64,000 nucleotides of DNA. Origin: Salinicola aestuarinus. Its GTDB lineage: Bacteria > Pseudomonadota > Gammaproteobacteria > Pseudomonadales > Halomonadaceae. A program made the translations under genes and the position numbers. The notes beneath the pieces were generated by a model. The model had not been told where the DNA came from, did no database searches, and saw only the letters and a program-made list of their open reading frames with translations. The DNA lies in contig NZ_PZJP01000001.1 of assembly GCF_003206645.1 (NCBI RefSeq), positions 1-64,000 on the forward strand. Reading direction: 5' to 3'. Shown here piece after piece: positions 18,735 through 27,518 of this stretch; positions within the stretch are counted from its first letter, which is position 1; each line of letters starts with the position of its first letter.

Positions 18735-20963
18735 CTAGCCGTGACGCGCCGTGGGAGTCGGGTCTTCGGGTGAGGATTTGGCTTTGGCTTTGGCTTTGGC
18801 CAACCCGAAGAGCACCAGCGTGATGGCGCCACCGATGATGTCACTGGTCAGACCCGGGAAGATCAGCGTCAGCGCCCCGACTGCCGCCAGCAGACGCCAG
18901 AACGGATTCAGCGGTCGACGCAGATACCCCTCGACCGCGATCGCCAACAGCAGCACCCCGACCACGCCAGTGACGATGACCCAGAGTGTATTGCCGAGGG
19001 TGGCATCGATCATCAGCATGCTGTGGGCGAAGACGAACATGTAGGGCACCACGAACCCGGCTACCGCGAGCTTCATCGCCTGAAAGCCCGTGGCGTTGGG
19101 CGAACCGCCGCTGATACCGGCACCGGCGTAGGCGGCCAGCGCCACTGGCGGCGTCAGGTTGGCAAAGAGCCCGAAGTAGAAGACGAACATGTGCGCCACG
19201 AAGATCGCCGTCTCGCTGCTGCCGGCGAGTTCGCGGAACAGCGGCAGGTTGAGCAGGATCGGCGCGGCCATGGTGCTGGTAATGATGTAGGTCGGGATGC
19301 TGGGCAGCCCCATGCCGAGCACGATCGACGCGACCATGGTCAACGCCAGCGTCACCACCAGCTGGAGCATCGGAATGGGAATCTGCTGGCCGAGTGTCAC
19401 CACCGCGTCCGCCGCCTCCAGCGCCACGCCGGTCAGCGTGGCGACGCCCACGATGATCCCCACCGCGCCGCAGGCCACGGCGACCGGAATCGCGTTGCGC
19501 ACGCCGTCTACCATGGCATCGCGACAGTCACCGACATCCATCTTTTCCGCCACCATGCCGAGCTTCGCCCGCAGGGCGTTGATGATCACCGGCAGCGCGA
19601 TGATCGCGAACAGCGTCCAACGCCAGGTCGGGAAGTTGGGCAGCGGGTTACCGCCAATCAGTGCGCGAAGTTGCGGCTCCAGAATCAGAAGGACCAGTGC
19701 CACGCTCAGCCCCAGGGTGACGCGACGTGTCCCGCAGATCAGTACGGTGGCGGCGATCGACCAGAAGGCGGCGAAGAACGGGGCGCGACCGTCGAACAGC
19801 AGCCATAGCAGCACCGCCATAGGCACCAGCAGGTGCCCACGCTTGAGCATGACCTCCTTGAGCGGAGTGAGCTGCGAGCGGGGAATGCCCTCGAGCCCGT
19901 TACGCATGGCGCGCAGGTGCACCTGGAACAGCACGCCGAGGTAGTAAAGCAGTGCCGGAATGATCCCCGCCAGGATCACCTGGGTATAGGGCACGGCCAG
20001 CACCTCCGCCATGATGAACGCCGCCGCTCCCATGATCGGCGGCAGAATCTGCCCGCCGACGCTCGCCGACGCTTCCACCGCCCCGGCGAAATTGGGCTTG
20101 TAGCCGGTCCGCTTCATCAACGGAATGGTGAAGGCACCCGTGGTCACGACGTTGGCAATCGCCGAGCCGTTGATCGACCCGAGGAAGCCACTGGCGATAA
20201 CGGCGACCTTGGCCGGGCCGCCACGAGAGTGCCCGGCAATCGCCAGCGCCAGATCGTTGAAGAGCTGGCCAAGCCCCGACTTGCCCAGAAAGGCACCGAA
20301 CAGAATGAACAGAATGATGTAGCTGGCCGACACGCCGATGGCGGTGCCCAACAGCCCCTCGGTGATAAACACGAGGTGGGAGACGATCTGCCGGCAGGTG
20401 GCCAGCACGATCGCCTCGTTGATCTGCGGGTAGAACGAGAGCTTGGCGTAGAAGCCGTAGAGCAGGAACAGCGTCGCCAGAATCGTCAGGCCCCAGCCGG
20501 TAACGCGGCGCGTGGCATCGAGCACCAGGGCGATGGCGACGAAACCCACGATCATGTCGGTCTGGTTGATGCGCCCCGCCGACGCGATGACGCGATCGGA
20601 GACGACGAGCATGTAGAGGCCGATACCGAAGGCGATGAGGGCGATCAGCGCATCGCCCCAGGGCACCCGATCGCGCGCCCCCTTGCGAGTCAGCGGGTAG
20701 AGAATGAAGGCCAGCCCCAGCAGCGTGTAGAGGTGGATGCTGCGCTGGGCAACGTCGACCAGCGGCCCGGAAAAAGAGGTATAGAGATGGAAGAGCGCCA
20801 GCGCGACACTCAGCACCGTCACGAACTGGATCACCGCCTTCGGCAGGCGATCTCTGACCAGACTCTCACGGTCGAACTTCTCCAACGCCTGCTTCACCGC
20901 CGGATCTTCCGATCCGTCGGCTGCAAGCGTCACTGTCTTCTCTGTCATTTCGATGTCATCCAT
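18735..20963 (-). CDS. TRAP transporter fused permease (4TM/12TM, TAXI type)
   Basis: Inner-membrane permease in which the DctQ-like small subunit is fused ahead of a DctM-like large subunit, the form used with TAXI receptors. Roughly 742 residues with about 16 or more hydrophobic segments. DctM-type motifs include GSINGSAIANVVTTG, GGQILPPIMGAAAF and GMGLPSIPTYI. The C-terminus carries an AKAKAKAK repeat. The frame opens with GTG at 20981, but ATG 20963 or the ATG of MTEK a few codons later are more natural starts; none has a strong ribosome site. Third gene of the receptor-DUF1850-permease operon. The substrate is unknown. Confidence 0.92.
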   Translation of the reverse strand: MDDIEMTEKTVTLAADGSEDPAVKQALEKFDRESLVRDRLPKAVIQFVTVLSVALALFHLYTSFSGPLVDVAQRSIHLYTLLGLAFILYPLTRKGARDRVPWGDALIALIAFGIGLYMLVVSDRVIASAGRINQTDMIVGFVAIALVLDATRRVTGWGLTILATLFLLYGFYAKLSFYPQINEAIVLATCRQIVSHLVFITEGLLGTAIGVSASYIILFILFGAFLGKSGLGQLFNDLALAIAGHSRGGPAKVAVIASGFLGSINGSAIANVVTTGAFTIPLMKRTGYKPNFAGAVEASASVGGQILPPIMGAAAFIMAEVLAVPYTQVILAGIIPALLYYLGVLFQVHLRAMRNGLEGIPRSQLTPLKEVMLKRGHLLVPMAVLLWLLFDGRAPFFAAFWSIAATVLICGTRRVTLGLSVALVLLILEPQLRALIGGNPLPNFPTWRWTLFAIIALPVIINALRAKLGMVAEKMDVGDCRDAMVDGVRNAIPVAVACGAVGIIVGVATLTGVALEAADAVVTLGQQIPIPMLQLVVTLALTMVASIVLGMGLPSIPTYIITSTMAAPILLNLPLFRELAGSSETAIFVAHMFVFYFGLFANLTPPVALAAYAGAGISGGSPNATGFQAMKLAVAGFVVPYMFVFAHSMLMIDATLGNTLWVIVTGVVGVLLLAIAVEGYLRRPLNPFWRLLAAVGALTLIFPGLTSDIIGGAITLVLFGLAKAKAKAKSSPEDPTPTARHG

Positions 20964-21041
20964 CGGTAGGTTTGCGATCACACCGGGGCGCGGGCGATCG
21001 CGGTTGTTGTTATGGCTGGCTTGCCGACTCGGCCGAACGCC

Positions 21042-21551
21042 TCAGCGTCCCGCGAGCCAAGTTCGCATCAATGCCGGTGTCGCGCGCCAGAGCGGGGCAC
21101 GCACGACGACGAATTCAAGAATCGGGGGGGGCGCAGAATGCGACAGCGGTATGACGCGGCCGTTGTGAATCAGTCGATAGTGCTCGGCGGCAGCGGCCTG
21201 AACCAGCAGCGGGTCGACGATGCGGTCGATCCCCGTCATCACGACCCAGCCGTCCGCCAGATGCGTCTCGGTGCCGGCGCTGGCCGGCACGCCTGCGCCG
21301 AAGGTCTTGAACCGGGTGCCGGTGATCTCGATGGCCCCCGCGTCAGTGACCGAGAACCACTCTTCCCAGTCCTCTTTCTCGACCGAGTGCATCCAGCGCA
21401 GCGTGAACTGGGTGCCGCTACCACCGGGCAACGCCAGACGCCAGGCGGATCCCTCTTTCACCACCAGCCAGGGCAGTGGATAGACGACGACAGCCGCGAT
21501 GATGACGAGCATCACCACGACTGCCAGGGTCTTGCCTTTGAAACGCTTCAC
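21042..21551 (-). CDS. DUF1850 domain protein
   Basis: A 169-residue protein with an N-terminal membrane anchor (about residues 8-26) and a DUF1850 domain marked by LRWMHSVEKEDWEEWF and GTRFKTFGAGVP. DUF1850 proteins are regularly encoded between TAXI receptors and fused TRAP permeases, exactly the arrangement here (37 bp after the receptor, 78 bp before the permease), so a helper role in that transporter is likely but undefined. The start is GTG. The coding region contains a C8 homopolymer (21124-21131) that could cause slippage. Confidence 0.88.
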   Translation of the reverse strand: MKRFKGKTLAVVVMLVIIAAVVVYPLPWLVVKEGSAWRLALPGGSGTQFTLRWMHSVEKEDWEEWFSVTDAGAIEITGTRFKTFGAGVPASAGTETHLADGWVVMTGIDRIVDPLLVQAAAAEHYRLIHNGRVIPLSHSAPPPILEFVVVRAPLWRATPALMRTWLAGR

Positions 21552-21588
21552 AACGACGCTTTATACCCACGCGCGGTCATCACGGCCC

Positions 21589-23025
21589 TCAGGACTGGGG
21601 ATCTTCATCCTGAGCGTTCTCTTCACCGTCATCTCCCTCGACATCGACGTTGTCTTCAGGGGTATCGGCGCTAGTCGCTTTCTCCGGCTCGGCCGTTGCA
21701 CCGTCGGCAGCGGTCGTCGCCGCCTCGGCATTGGCTTCGCTGGAGGGCTCGGCGCCGGTGCCATCGGTACCGCCCTGATTGGCGTCTTCCACCGCGTTCA
21801 CGTCGGCGGCACCGGCCGCCTCGCCGCTGTCGCCGGCGGCTGTCATCTCGCCTGCAGCGTCATCCGCGGCAGCATCGTCTTCGGCCGCCTCCGGCAGCGT
21901 GGCGTAGAAGGACTCGGCGCCCGGATTCAGCGGCACCACGAGATGAGTCCCCATCGTGCTCGGATCGAACTGACGCAGCGCGCCGACGGAGACCTTGTCG
22001 GACTCCAGATAATCGTGGAAACGGTGGGTCAGATCCTCGGCAACGTCTTCACGCATGTCGCCGCTGACGATCAGCAGGTTACGAATCGCCACGGTATTCA
22101 CCGCCGTGTCGAGGTCATAGCGCTCGGCCGCATCGGCGGGGATTTCGTAGGTCTCGTAGTAGGGGTACTTCTCGAGCAGCGTGTCGGCGACATCGCCCGC
22201 CACCGGCACGAAGGTCACGTCGGTGCTCTGCATCAGCCCGGTAATGCTGGAGTTGGGCACGCCGGAGGTGAAGAAGGCGGCATCGAGGTTGCCGTTACTC
22301 ATCTCGGTGACGCTGTCGGCGTAGCCGGTGTGGCTCACCTGCGCGAGATCGTCGTAGCTCAGCCCGGCGGATTCGATCACCTTGGCTGCGCTCTGTTCGA
22401 CGCCCGAGCCCACCTTACCGACGCCAACGCGCTTGCCGGCGAGATCATCGATGCTGTCGATGCCGCTGTCGGCGGTCGCCACCACCTGCACCACATTGGG
22501 ATAGAGTCCCGCCAGTGCCTGGATGTCGGCCGGATTACCGTCGAACTGGTTCTGCCCTTTCACCGCATCATAGGCGACATCGCTCATCACGATGGCGATC
22601 TGGTTAAGACCATCGGTGATGTTGTTGATGTTCTGCACCGAGGCGCCGGTCGCCACGACCTGCACGCCGCCGACCACGTCGCTCGCCTCGAAGACGCCCT
22701 TCAGCGCACCGCCGATCGGATAGTAGCTCCCCCCCGTGCCCCCGGTACCGAAGATGAGGTTGACCTGCTCGGCGGCCGCCTCGCCGCCGCTCGCCATCGA
22801 CTCGTCTTCTTCAGCCGACGCGTCCGCGGTGTCGCTCTGTGCGACGTCATCGGATGACGACTCGCTGCCCCCGGCGCTGGTGTTCTCGCCGCTGCTCTGC
22901 TCGGCGCTCTGGGTCTGCGCCTGCGTCTCTTCCTGAGCCTGCTCGTCGTTATCGTCACCACAGCCTGCCAGCAGTGCGCCGGAAAGGCCCAGGGCCGCGA
23001 CCGTCATTGTCGTGCGTAGCTTCAT
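21589..23025 (-). CDS. TAXI-family TRAP solute receptor with acidic tails
   Basis: Substrate-binding lipoprotein of a TRAP transporter. The 478-residue precursor has a lipobox LLAGC (Cys at about 22), then a 60-residue Glu/Gln/Ser/Asp-rich linker. The TAXI domain spans about residues 85-370 (start LIFGTGGTGGSYYPIGGAL, with KVGSGVEQSA and FFTSGVP). After it come about 105 residues of Ala/Glu/Asp/Gly-rich low complexity with almost no basic residues. TAXI receptors usually end near 320-350 residues, so both tails are additions. ATG 23025 is preceded by GAGGTG. The substrate is not predictable. Confidence 0.92.
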   Translation of the reverse strand: MKLRTTMTVAALGLSGALLAGCGDDNDEQAQEETQAQTQSAEQSSGENTSAGGSESSSDDVAQSDTADASAEEDESMASGGEAAAEQVNLIFGTGGTGGSYYPIGGALKGVFEASDVVGGVQVVATGASVQNINNITDGLNQIAIVMSDVAYDAVKGQNQFDGNPADIQALAGLYPNVVQVVATADSGIDSIDDLAGKRVGVGKVGSGVEQSAAKVIESAGLSYDDLAQVSHTGYADSVTEMSNGNLDAAFFTSGVPNSSITGLMQSTDVTFVPVAGDVADTLLEKYPYYETYEIPADAAERYDLDTAVNTVAIRNLLIVSGDMREDVAEDLTHRFHDYLESDKVSVGALRQFDPSTMGTHLVVPLNPGAESFYATLPEAAEDDAAADDAAGEMTAAGDSGEAAGAADVNAVEDANQGGTDGTGAEPSSEANAEAATTAADGATAEPEKATSADTPEDNVDVEGDDGEENAQDEDPQS

Positions 23026-23138
23026 GTTCACCTCGTCTGACCACTCGTATTATTCGTGGATCCGGCGACGCGCGCCGGATCGAGTGCACCAAGAGTAAGG
23101 AACGGCCACCCGTGATACCACGGCCAACCCGACAACTA

Positions 23139-23150
23139 AGACTAAAGTCT
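23139..23150. promoter_or_regulatory. 12-mer AGACTAAAGTCT, candidate regulator site
   Basis: Five-base arms AGACT and AGTCT flank an AA centre. The site lies 114-125 bp before the TAXI receptor start and touches the stop codon of the upstream antiporter gene. The identical 12-mer recurs at 33944-33955 ahead of tctC, in the same position relative to a receptor-led operon. Confidence 0.4.
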
Positions 23151-24402
23151 AACCTTCTGGAGTGGCCGCTCCCGCATCGCCGGGCACGACCCGCCGGACC
23201 AGCGCGCCGATGGTCAACCCCTGAGTCACGATCGAAAACAGCACGATGAGATAGGTGACATTGAGCAGAATGTCACGGGATTCGCCGGCCGGCATCGACA
23301 GTGCCAGCGCGACCGAGATCCCGCCGCGCAGGCCGCCCCAGGTCAGTACGCGGATGGAGCCGGTTCGAAAGTGCGAGCGTGCCAGCAGCGCCGGTCCCGA
23401 GACGACGAGGCCGCGCACCGCCAGCAGCAGCGCGATCAGCGGTAGCGCCACCAGCAGATAGTTCCAGTCGAACGGCAGCACCAGCAGTTCGAGCCCGATG
23501 ATCACGAACAGCAGCGCGTTGAGGATCTCGTCGATCAGCTCCCAGAAGTCATTGAGATGTTCGCGGGTACGGCTCGACATGGCGTGCGTCCAGGCGTGGT
23601 TGCCCACCACCAGACCCGCCACCACCATCGCGATCGGGCCGGAGACATGCAGATGCGTCGCCAGGGTGTAACCGCCCAGCACCATCGCCAGCGACAGCAG
23701 GACCTCGACCTGATACTGGTCCACCCGGCTCATCAGCAGATGGACGCCGTAGCCGAGCACCAGCCCGAAGAGCGCGCCGCCGCCGGCCTCCTCCGCGAAC
23801 AGGGTGATGGCGTGCCAGCCCGCCAGCGACTCACCGCTCTCGGCGGCGCCGACCAGCAGCGTGAAGAGCACGACCGCCACGCCATCGTTGAACAGCGACT
23901 CGCCGACGATCCGCACCTCCATGTCCTCCGGTGCCCCGGCGCCGCGCAGGATACCCAACACCGCTACCGGATCGGTCGGCGATATCAGTGCCCCGAAGAC
24001 CAGGCACCAGGGCAGCGCGACGGGCGCCCCCATCACGTCCAGAAGCCAGTGTGACGCGAAGCCGATCAGCAGCGTACTGACGAGGACCCCGAGCGTGGCG
24101 AGCAGCCCGATCGACAACCAGTAGCGCTTGAGCTTCTTGACGTCGACGTGCAGCGCCCCGGCGAAGAGTAGAAACGAGAGCATGCCGTTCATCAGCAGGC
24201 TGTCGAAGTCGAGCGCTTCGACCCAGCCACGGGTGACGGCAGCCGGCGCCCCCAGCCCCAACCCGGCGAGTCCCTGGATCGCCAGCGAGAGTAGCAGCGC
24301 GATTACCATGACTCCGATTGTCGCGGGCAGGTGGACGTAGCGTTCGTTGAACCAGGCCAGACAGGCGGTCAGGGTCAGAACGATGGCAGCGAGTTCGAGC
24401 AA
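23149..24402 (-). CDS. CPA1-family Na+/H+ antiporter (NhaP type)
   Basis: Sodium/proton antiporter of the inner membrane, 417 residues with about 12 hydrophobic segments. Family motifs visible are LISPTDPVAV, GESLFNDGVAVV (the ion-binding Asn-Asp pair) and LTWGGLRGG. The start is TTG at 24402, chosen because AAGGAG lies 6-7 nt before it and no ATG is available nearby. It fits sodium extrusion in a halophile. The leader carries a tandem ACCCACA repeat ending in the ribosome site. The substrate preference (Na+, K+, Li+) is not certain. Confidence 0.92.
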   Translation of the reverse strand: MLELAAIVLTLTACLAWFNERYVHLPATIGVMVIALLLSLAIQGLAGLGLGAPAAVTRGWVEALDFDSLLMNGMLSFLLFAGALHVDVKKLKRYWLSIGLLATLGVLVSTLLIGFASHWLLDVMGAPVALPWCLVFGALISPTDPVAVLGILRGAGAPEDMEVRIVGESLFNDGVAVVLFTLLVGAAESGESLAGWHAITLFAEEAGGGALFGLVLGYGVHLLMSRVDQYQVEVLLSLAMVLGGYTLATHLHVSGPIAMVVAGLVVGNHAWTHAMSSRTREHLNDFWELIDEILNALLFVIIGLELLVLPFDWNYLLVALPLIALLLAVRGLVVSGPALLARSHFRTGSIRVLTWGGLRGGISVALALSMPAGESRDILLNVTYLIVLFSIVTQGLTIGALVRRVVPGDAGAATPEG

Positions 24403-24413
24403 GTCACTCTCCT

Positions 24414-24472
24414 TGTGGGTAACGGATGTGGGTAGCTGACAATGTGGGTGGCTGAGAATGTGGGTGGCATCT
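24414..24472. repeat. Tandem TGTGGGT repeats in the antiporter leader
   Basis: TGTGGGT occurs at 24414, 24427, 24443 and 24459. The last three belong to 16-bp units (24425-24440, 24441-24456, 24457-24472) that differ at few positions. In the transcript these read ACCCACA four times, the last immediately abutting the AAGGAG of the antiporter gene. The placement in a 5' leader suggests regulation, but it may be simple slippage. Confidence 0.75.
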
Positions 24473-24576
24473 GGGGGCCTGACTCCGGGGACTGGCGTGA
24501 GTCACGAGAGAGCGCCACTGTGGCGGATCATCGGCGGCTAGCCGGAGGCATCGCGGATTGGCCAGACCCCAGACGC

Positions 24577-24600
24577 AAAAGGACCCGCCTGAGCGGGTCC
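24577..24600 (-). terminator. Intrinsic terminator after metK
   Basis: GGACCCGC / GCGGGTCC (24581-24588, 24593-24600) with a 4-nt loop; on the minus strand the stem is followed by TTTTGCGTCT. It lies 27 bp after the metK stop. Confidence 0.8.
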
Positions 24601-24626
24601 GTTCAACGCGACATGGCGCGGCGACT

Positions 24627-25847
24627 TCAGAGGCCGGCGGCGGCTCTCAGCGACTCGGCCCGATCCGTCTTCTCCCACGGGAAGGCGGTAAAGGTCTCGG
24701 TCTGGGTCTCGCCGTTGACGTCGGTCCAGGTATAGCTCGACTCGAACGGCTCGCGACCGAAGTGGCCGTAGGCCGCCGTCAGCCGATACATCGGATGAAG
24801 CAGATCCAGCATCCGGGTGATCGCGTGCGGGCGCAGGTCGAAGTGCTCGCGCACCAGATCGATGATCCGTGCTTCGTCGATCTTGGCGGTGCCGAACGTG
24901 TTGATCGATACCGAGGTCGGCTCGGCGACACCGATCGCATAAGACACCTGGATCTCGCACTTGTCGGCGAGGCCGGCGGCGACCAGATTCTTGGCAACGT
25001 AGCGCCCGGCGTAGGCCGCGCTACGATCCACCTTGGAGGGGTCCTTGCCGGAGAAGGCGCCACCACCGTGCCGCGCCATGCCGCCGTAGGTATCGACAAT
25101 GATCTTGCGCCCGGTCAGGCCGCAATCCCCGACCGGGCCACCGATGACGAACTGGCCGGTCGGGTTGATATGGAATCGGGTGCCTTCGTGAAGCCACTGG
25201 GCCGGCAGCACGTCACGGATGATCAGGTCCTCGACCGCCTTGCGCAGGTCTTCCTGCGAGATGTCAGGGTCGTGCTGGGTAGAGAGCACCACGGCATCGA
25301 CGCCGGTGGGCTGGCCGGCTTCGTCGTAGGTAAAGGTGATCTGACTCTTGGCGTCAGGACGCAGCCAGGAGAGCGTGCCGTTCTTGCGCAGCTCGGCCTG
25401 GCGCTCGACCAGACGGTGCGAATAGTGGATCGGCGCCGGCATGAAGGAGTCGGTTTCGTTGGTGGCGTAGCCGAACATCAGGCCCTGGTCACCCGCGCCC
25501 TGATCCTCGGGCTTGGCGCGATCCACGCCCTGCGCGATATCCACGCTCTGCTTGCCGATCAGGTTGATCACGCCGCAGGTCTCGCCATCGAAGCCGACTT
25601 CCGACGAGGTGTAGCCGATATCGAGAATGACCCGGCGCACCAGATCTTCCAGATCAACCCAGGCGCGGGTCGAGATCTCGCCGGCAACGATGGCGACGCC
25701 GGTTTTCACCAGCGTCTCGCACGCCACTCGCGCCTGCTTGTCCCGCGCAATGATTGCATCCAGCACCGCATCGGAGATCTGGTCGGCGATCTTGTCGGGG
25801 TGCCCCTCGGAAACGGATTCAGACGTGAATAGAGAGTATTCGCTCAT
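24627..25847 (-). CDS. metK: S-adenosylmethionine synthetase
   Basis: Makes S-adenosylmethionine from methionine and ATP in the cytoplasm. The 406-residue length is close to family norm (E. coli 384). Signatures are [16 protein letters not shown] at the N-terminus, [12 protein letters not shown] and the phosphate loop [19 protein letters not shown]. The frame is open 29 codons further upstream, but homology fixes the start at [10 protein letters not shown] (25847). Monocistronic with its own promoter candidate, a leader of about 130 nt and a terminator. I see no known SAM riboswitch consensus in the leader. Confidence 0.97.
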   Translation of the reverse strand: MSEYSLFTSESVSEGHPDKIADQISDAVLDAIIARDKQARVACETLVKTGVAIVAGEISTRAWVDLEDLVRRVILDIGYTSSEVGFDGETCGVINLIGKQSVDIAQGVDRAKPEDQGAGDQGLMFGYATNETDSFMPAPIHYSHRLVERQAELRKNGTLSWLRPDAKSQITFTYDEAGQPTGVDAVVLSTQHDPDISQEDLRKAVEDLIIRDVLPAQWLHEGTRFHINPTGQFVIGGPVGDCGLTGRKIIVDTYGGMARHGGGAFSGKDPSKVDRSAAYAGRYVAKNLVAAGLADKCEIQVSYAIGVAEPTSVSINTFGTAKIDEARIIDLVREHFDLRPHAITRMLDLLHPMYRLTAAYGHFGREPFESSYTWTDVNGETQTETFTAFPWEKTDRAESLRAAAGL

Positions 25848-25986
25848 GGCGTACGGAAGTCCCTTACGTTCTCTGGTGGCGACTCGCGACGGCGACCCGC
25901 AAGGCATTCGACGCGCCGGCGCCGGGAAAAACACGGTGAGTCAACGGCGACGGGCGTCCGCGCGACGGTCGCCGGGCGGGGCGGAA

Positions 25987-26015
25987 ATTCTACACAGTCC
26001 ATCGCTGACTGCCTA
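25987..26015 (-). promoter_or_regulatory. Candidate sigma70 promoter of metK
   Basis: Minus-strand TAGGCA (26010-26015) and TAGAAT (25987-25992) are separated by 17 bp, 4/6 and 5/6 matches to the sigma70 boxes. The transcript would start near 25980, about 130 nt before the metK ATG. Confidence 0.45.
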
Positions 26016-26193
26016 TCGTCCAGACCGAGGGTGAGCGATGCCCGGCGTTGCCGTTACTTCATCGGCTGTCCGGCATCAGATCTTGAACTAGCCTTGGTGA
26101 GGATCCCGATCGCCGAGAGGTAGCGGCTCTGACAGTCAGTCCGTCTGAGCGAGCTTGTCGGCGGCCAGCGAATTGCGTTTCAGGAGACACGAC

Positions 26194-27315
26194 ATGACAC
26201 AGTCACACGACATGGCACGGTCAAAGGTGCGTTATGCGGTGGTGGGTGGCGGCGAGATCTCGCAGCGCGCCTTCATGCCGGGTATCGCTCGCAGCGAGAT
26301 CTCCGAGATGACCGCCCTGGTCACCGGTGACCCGAAAAAAGCCGAGGTGCTGGGCGAGCGCTATGGCCTCAAGGTCTACGGCTACGACGACTACGATACG
26401 CTGCTTCGCTCCGGCGAGATCGACGCCGTCTATGTCGCCACGCCCAACTTTCGCCACCACGACGACAGCATCCCGGCACTCGAGGCGGGGATTCACGTGC
26501 TGCTCGAAAAACCGATGGCGACATCGGTCGCCGACGGCGAGGCGATGATCGAAGCCGCCGAGCGCGGCGGCGCCAAACTGATGATCGCCTACCGCCTCCA
26601 CCACGAGCCGGGCACGCTCGAGATGATCGACCATATGCGCCGCGGCACCATCGGCGCGCCGCTGGCGTTCTCGTCGCAGCTAACCCAGGACCTGCATCCT
26701 GCGAACCACCGCGCCAAGCACGGCTACTGGGCCGGGCCGGTACCGGACATGGGCGCCTATCCGATCAACGCGGTTCGCCACCTCTTCGGCCAGGAACCGA
26801 TCGAAGTCAGCGCCATGGGGGACGATCGTCCCGGGCGCGACTACGACTGCACCGACAGTGTCAGCGTCAGCCTGCGCTTCCCCGAGGGCCGTCTGGCGCA
26901 GTTTTTCGTCAGCTACTCCGCCAGCGGGCTCAACGCCCTGAACGTCGTCGGCGAGAAAGGCACACTCTTTTCCCGGCCCTGTTACGCCTTCGGCCCCGAT
27001 GTCTCGATTACCTACGAACTCAGCGTCGACGGTCAGACCCAGTCGCACTCGGCAGGCGCCGTGGAACAGTTCGGCGGTCAGATCGACTACTTCTCGCAGT
27101 GCATTCTCGACGGCGTCGAGCCCGAAGCCGACGGTATCGAAGGTCTTCGCGACATGCGGATTCTCGAAGCGATCGAACGCGCGCTGGACAGCGGCCAGCC
27201 ACAGCCCCTGGAACCGCTGGCCTACCGCGACCGCATGCGCCCGGACCAGGTGAGACGGTTCGCAACGGTCGAGCGCCCCGAGGTGGTCAGCGTCGCGACC
27301 ATCACCGGCGACTGA
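26194..27315 (+). CDS. Gfo/Idh/MocA family NAD(P)-dependent oxidoreductase
   Basis: A 373-residue dehydrogenase. The Rossmann motif VVGGGEISQ is at about residues 13-21, and the family EKP motif appears as LLEKPMA near residue 105, with the C-terminal alpha/beta domain from about 130 (LHHEPG, ANHRAKHGYW, MGAYPINAVRHLFG). AGGAGA lies 7 nt before the ATG at 26194, which decides the start. Such enzymes oxidise or reduce sugars, inositols or sugar acids; the substrate is not readable here. It stands alone between metK (divergent) and tkt. Confidence 0.9.
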   Translation: MTQSHDMARSKVRYAVVGGGEISQRAFMPGIARSEISEMTALVTGDPKKAEVLGERYGLKVYGYDDYDTLLRSGEIDAVYVATPNFRHHDDSIPALEAGIHVLLEKPMATSVADGEAMIEAAERGGAKLMIAYRLHHEPGTLEMIDHMRRGTIGAPLAFSSQLTQDLHPANHRAKHGYWAGPVPDMGAYPINAVRHLFGQEPIEVSAMGDDRPGRDYDCTDSVSVSLRFPEGRLAQFFVSYSASGLNALNVVGEKGTLFSRPCYAFGPDVSITYELSVDGQTQSHSAGAVEQFGGQIDYFSQCILDGVEPEADGIEGLRDMRILEAIERALDSGQPQPLEPLAYRDRMRPDQVRRFATVERPEVVSVATITGD

Positions 27316-27518
27316 GCCGACACGGCTACCGGCGGTTGGAGAGCAGCCCTGTATCCGCTGCCTGACGGTGCTTATACTGACCCCAAGTATGGCGTCCCGC
27401 CGATGTGCCAGCGGGTCGCGCCAGCCGCGTTCGCGCCGCCGACTTCATTGCCCGGTTCGAGGTAACGGTGCCGGGCGCAACGCGGTCATTCATTCCGATT
27501 CAGGAGATCCGATAGCCA

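Noticed and set aside
25848-25986. SAM riboswitch in the metK leader
   Set aside because: No match to the SAM-I, SAM-II or SAM-IV core patterns I know.
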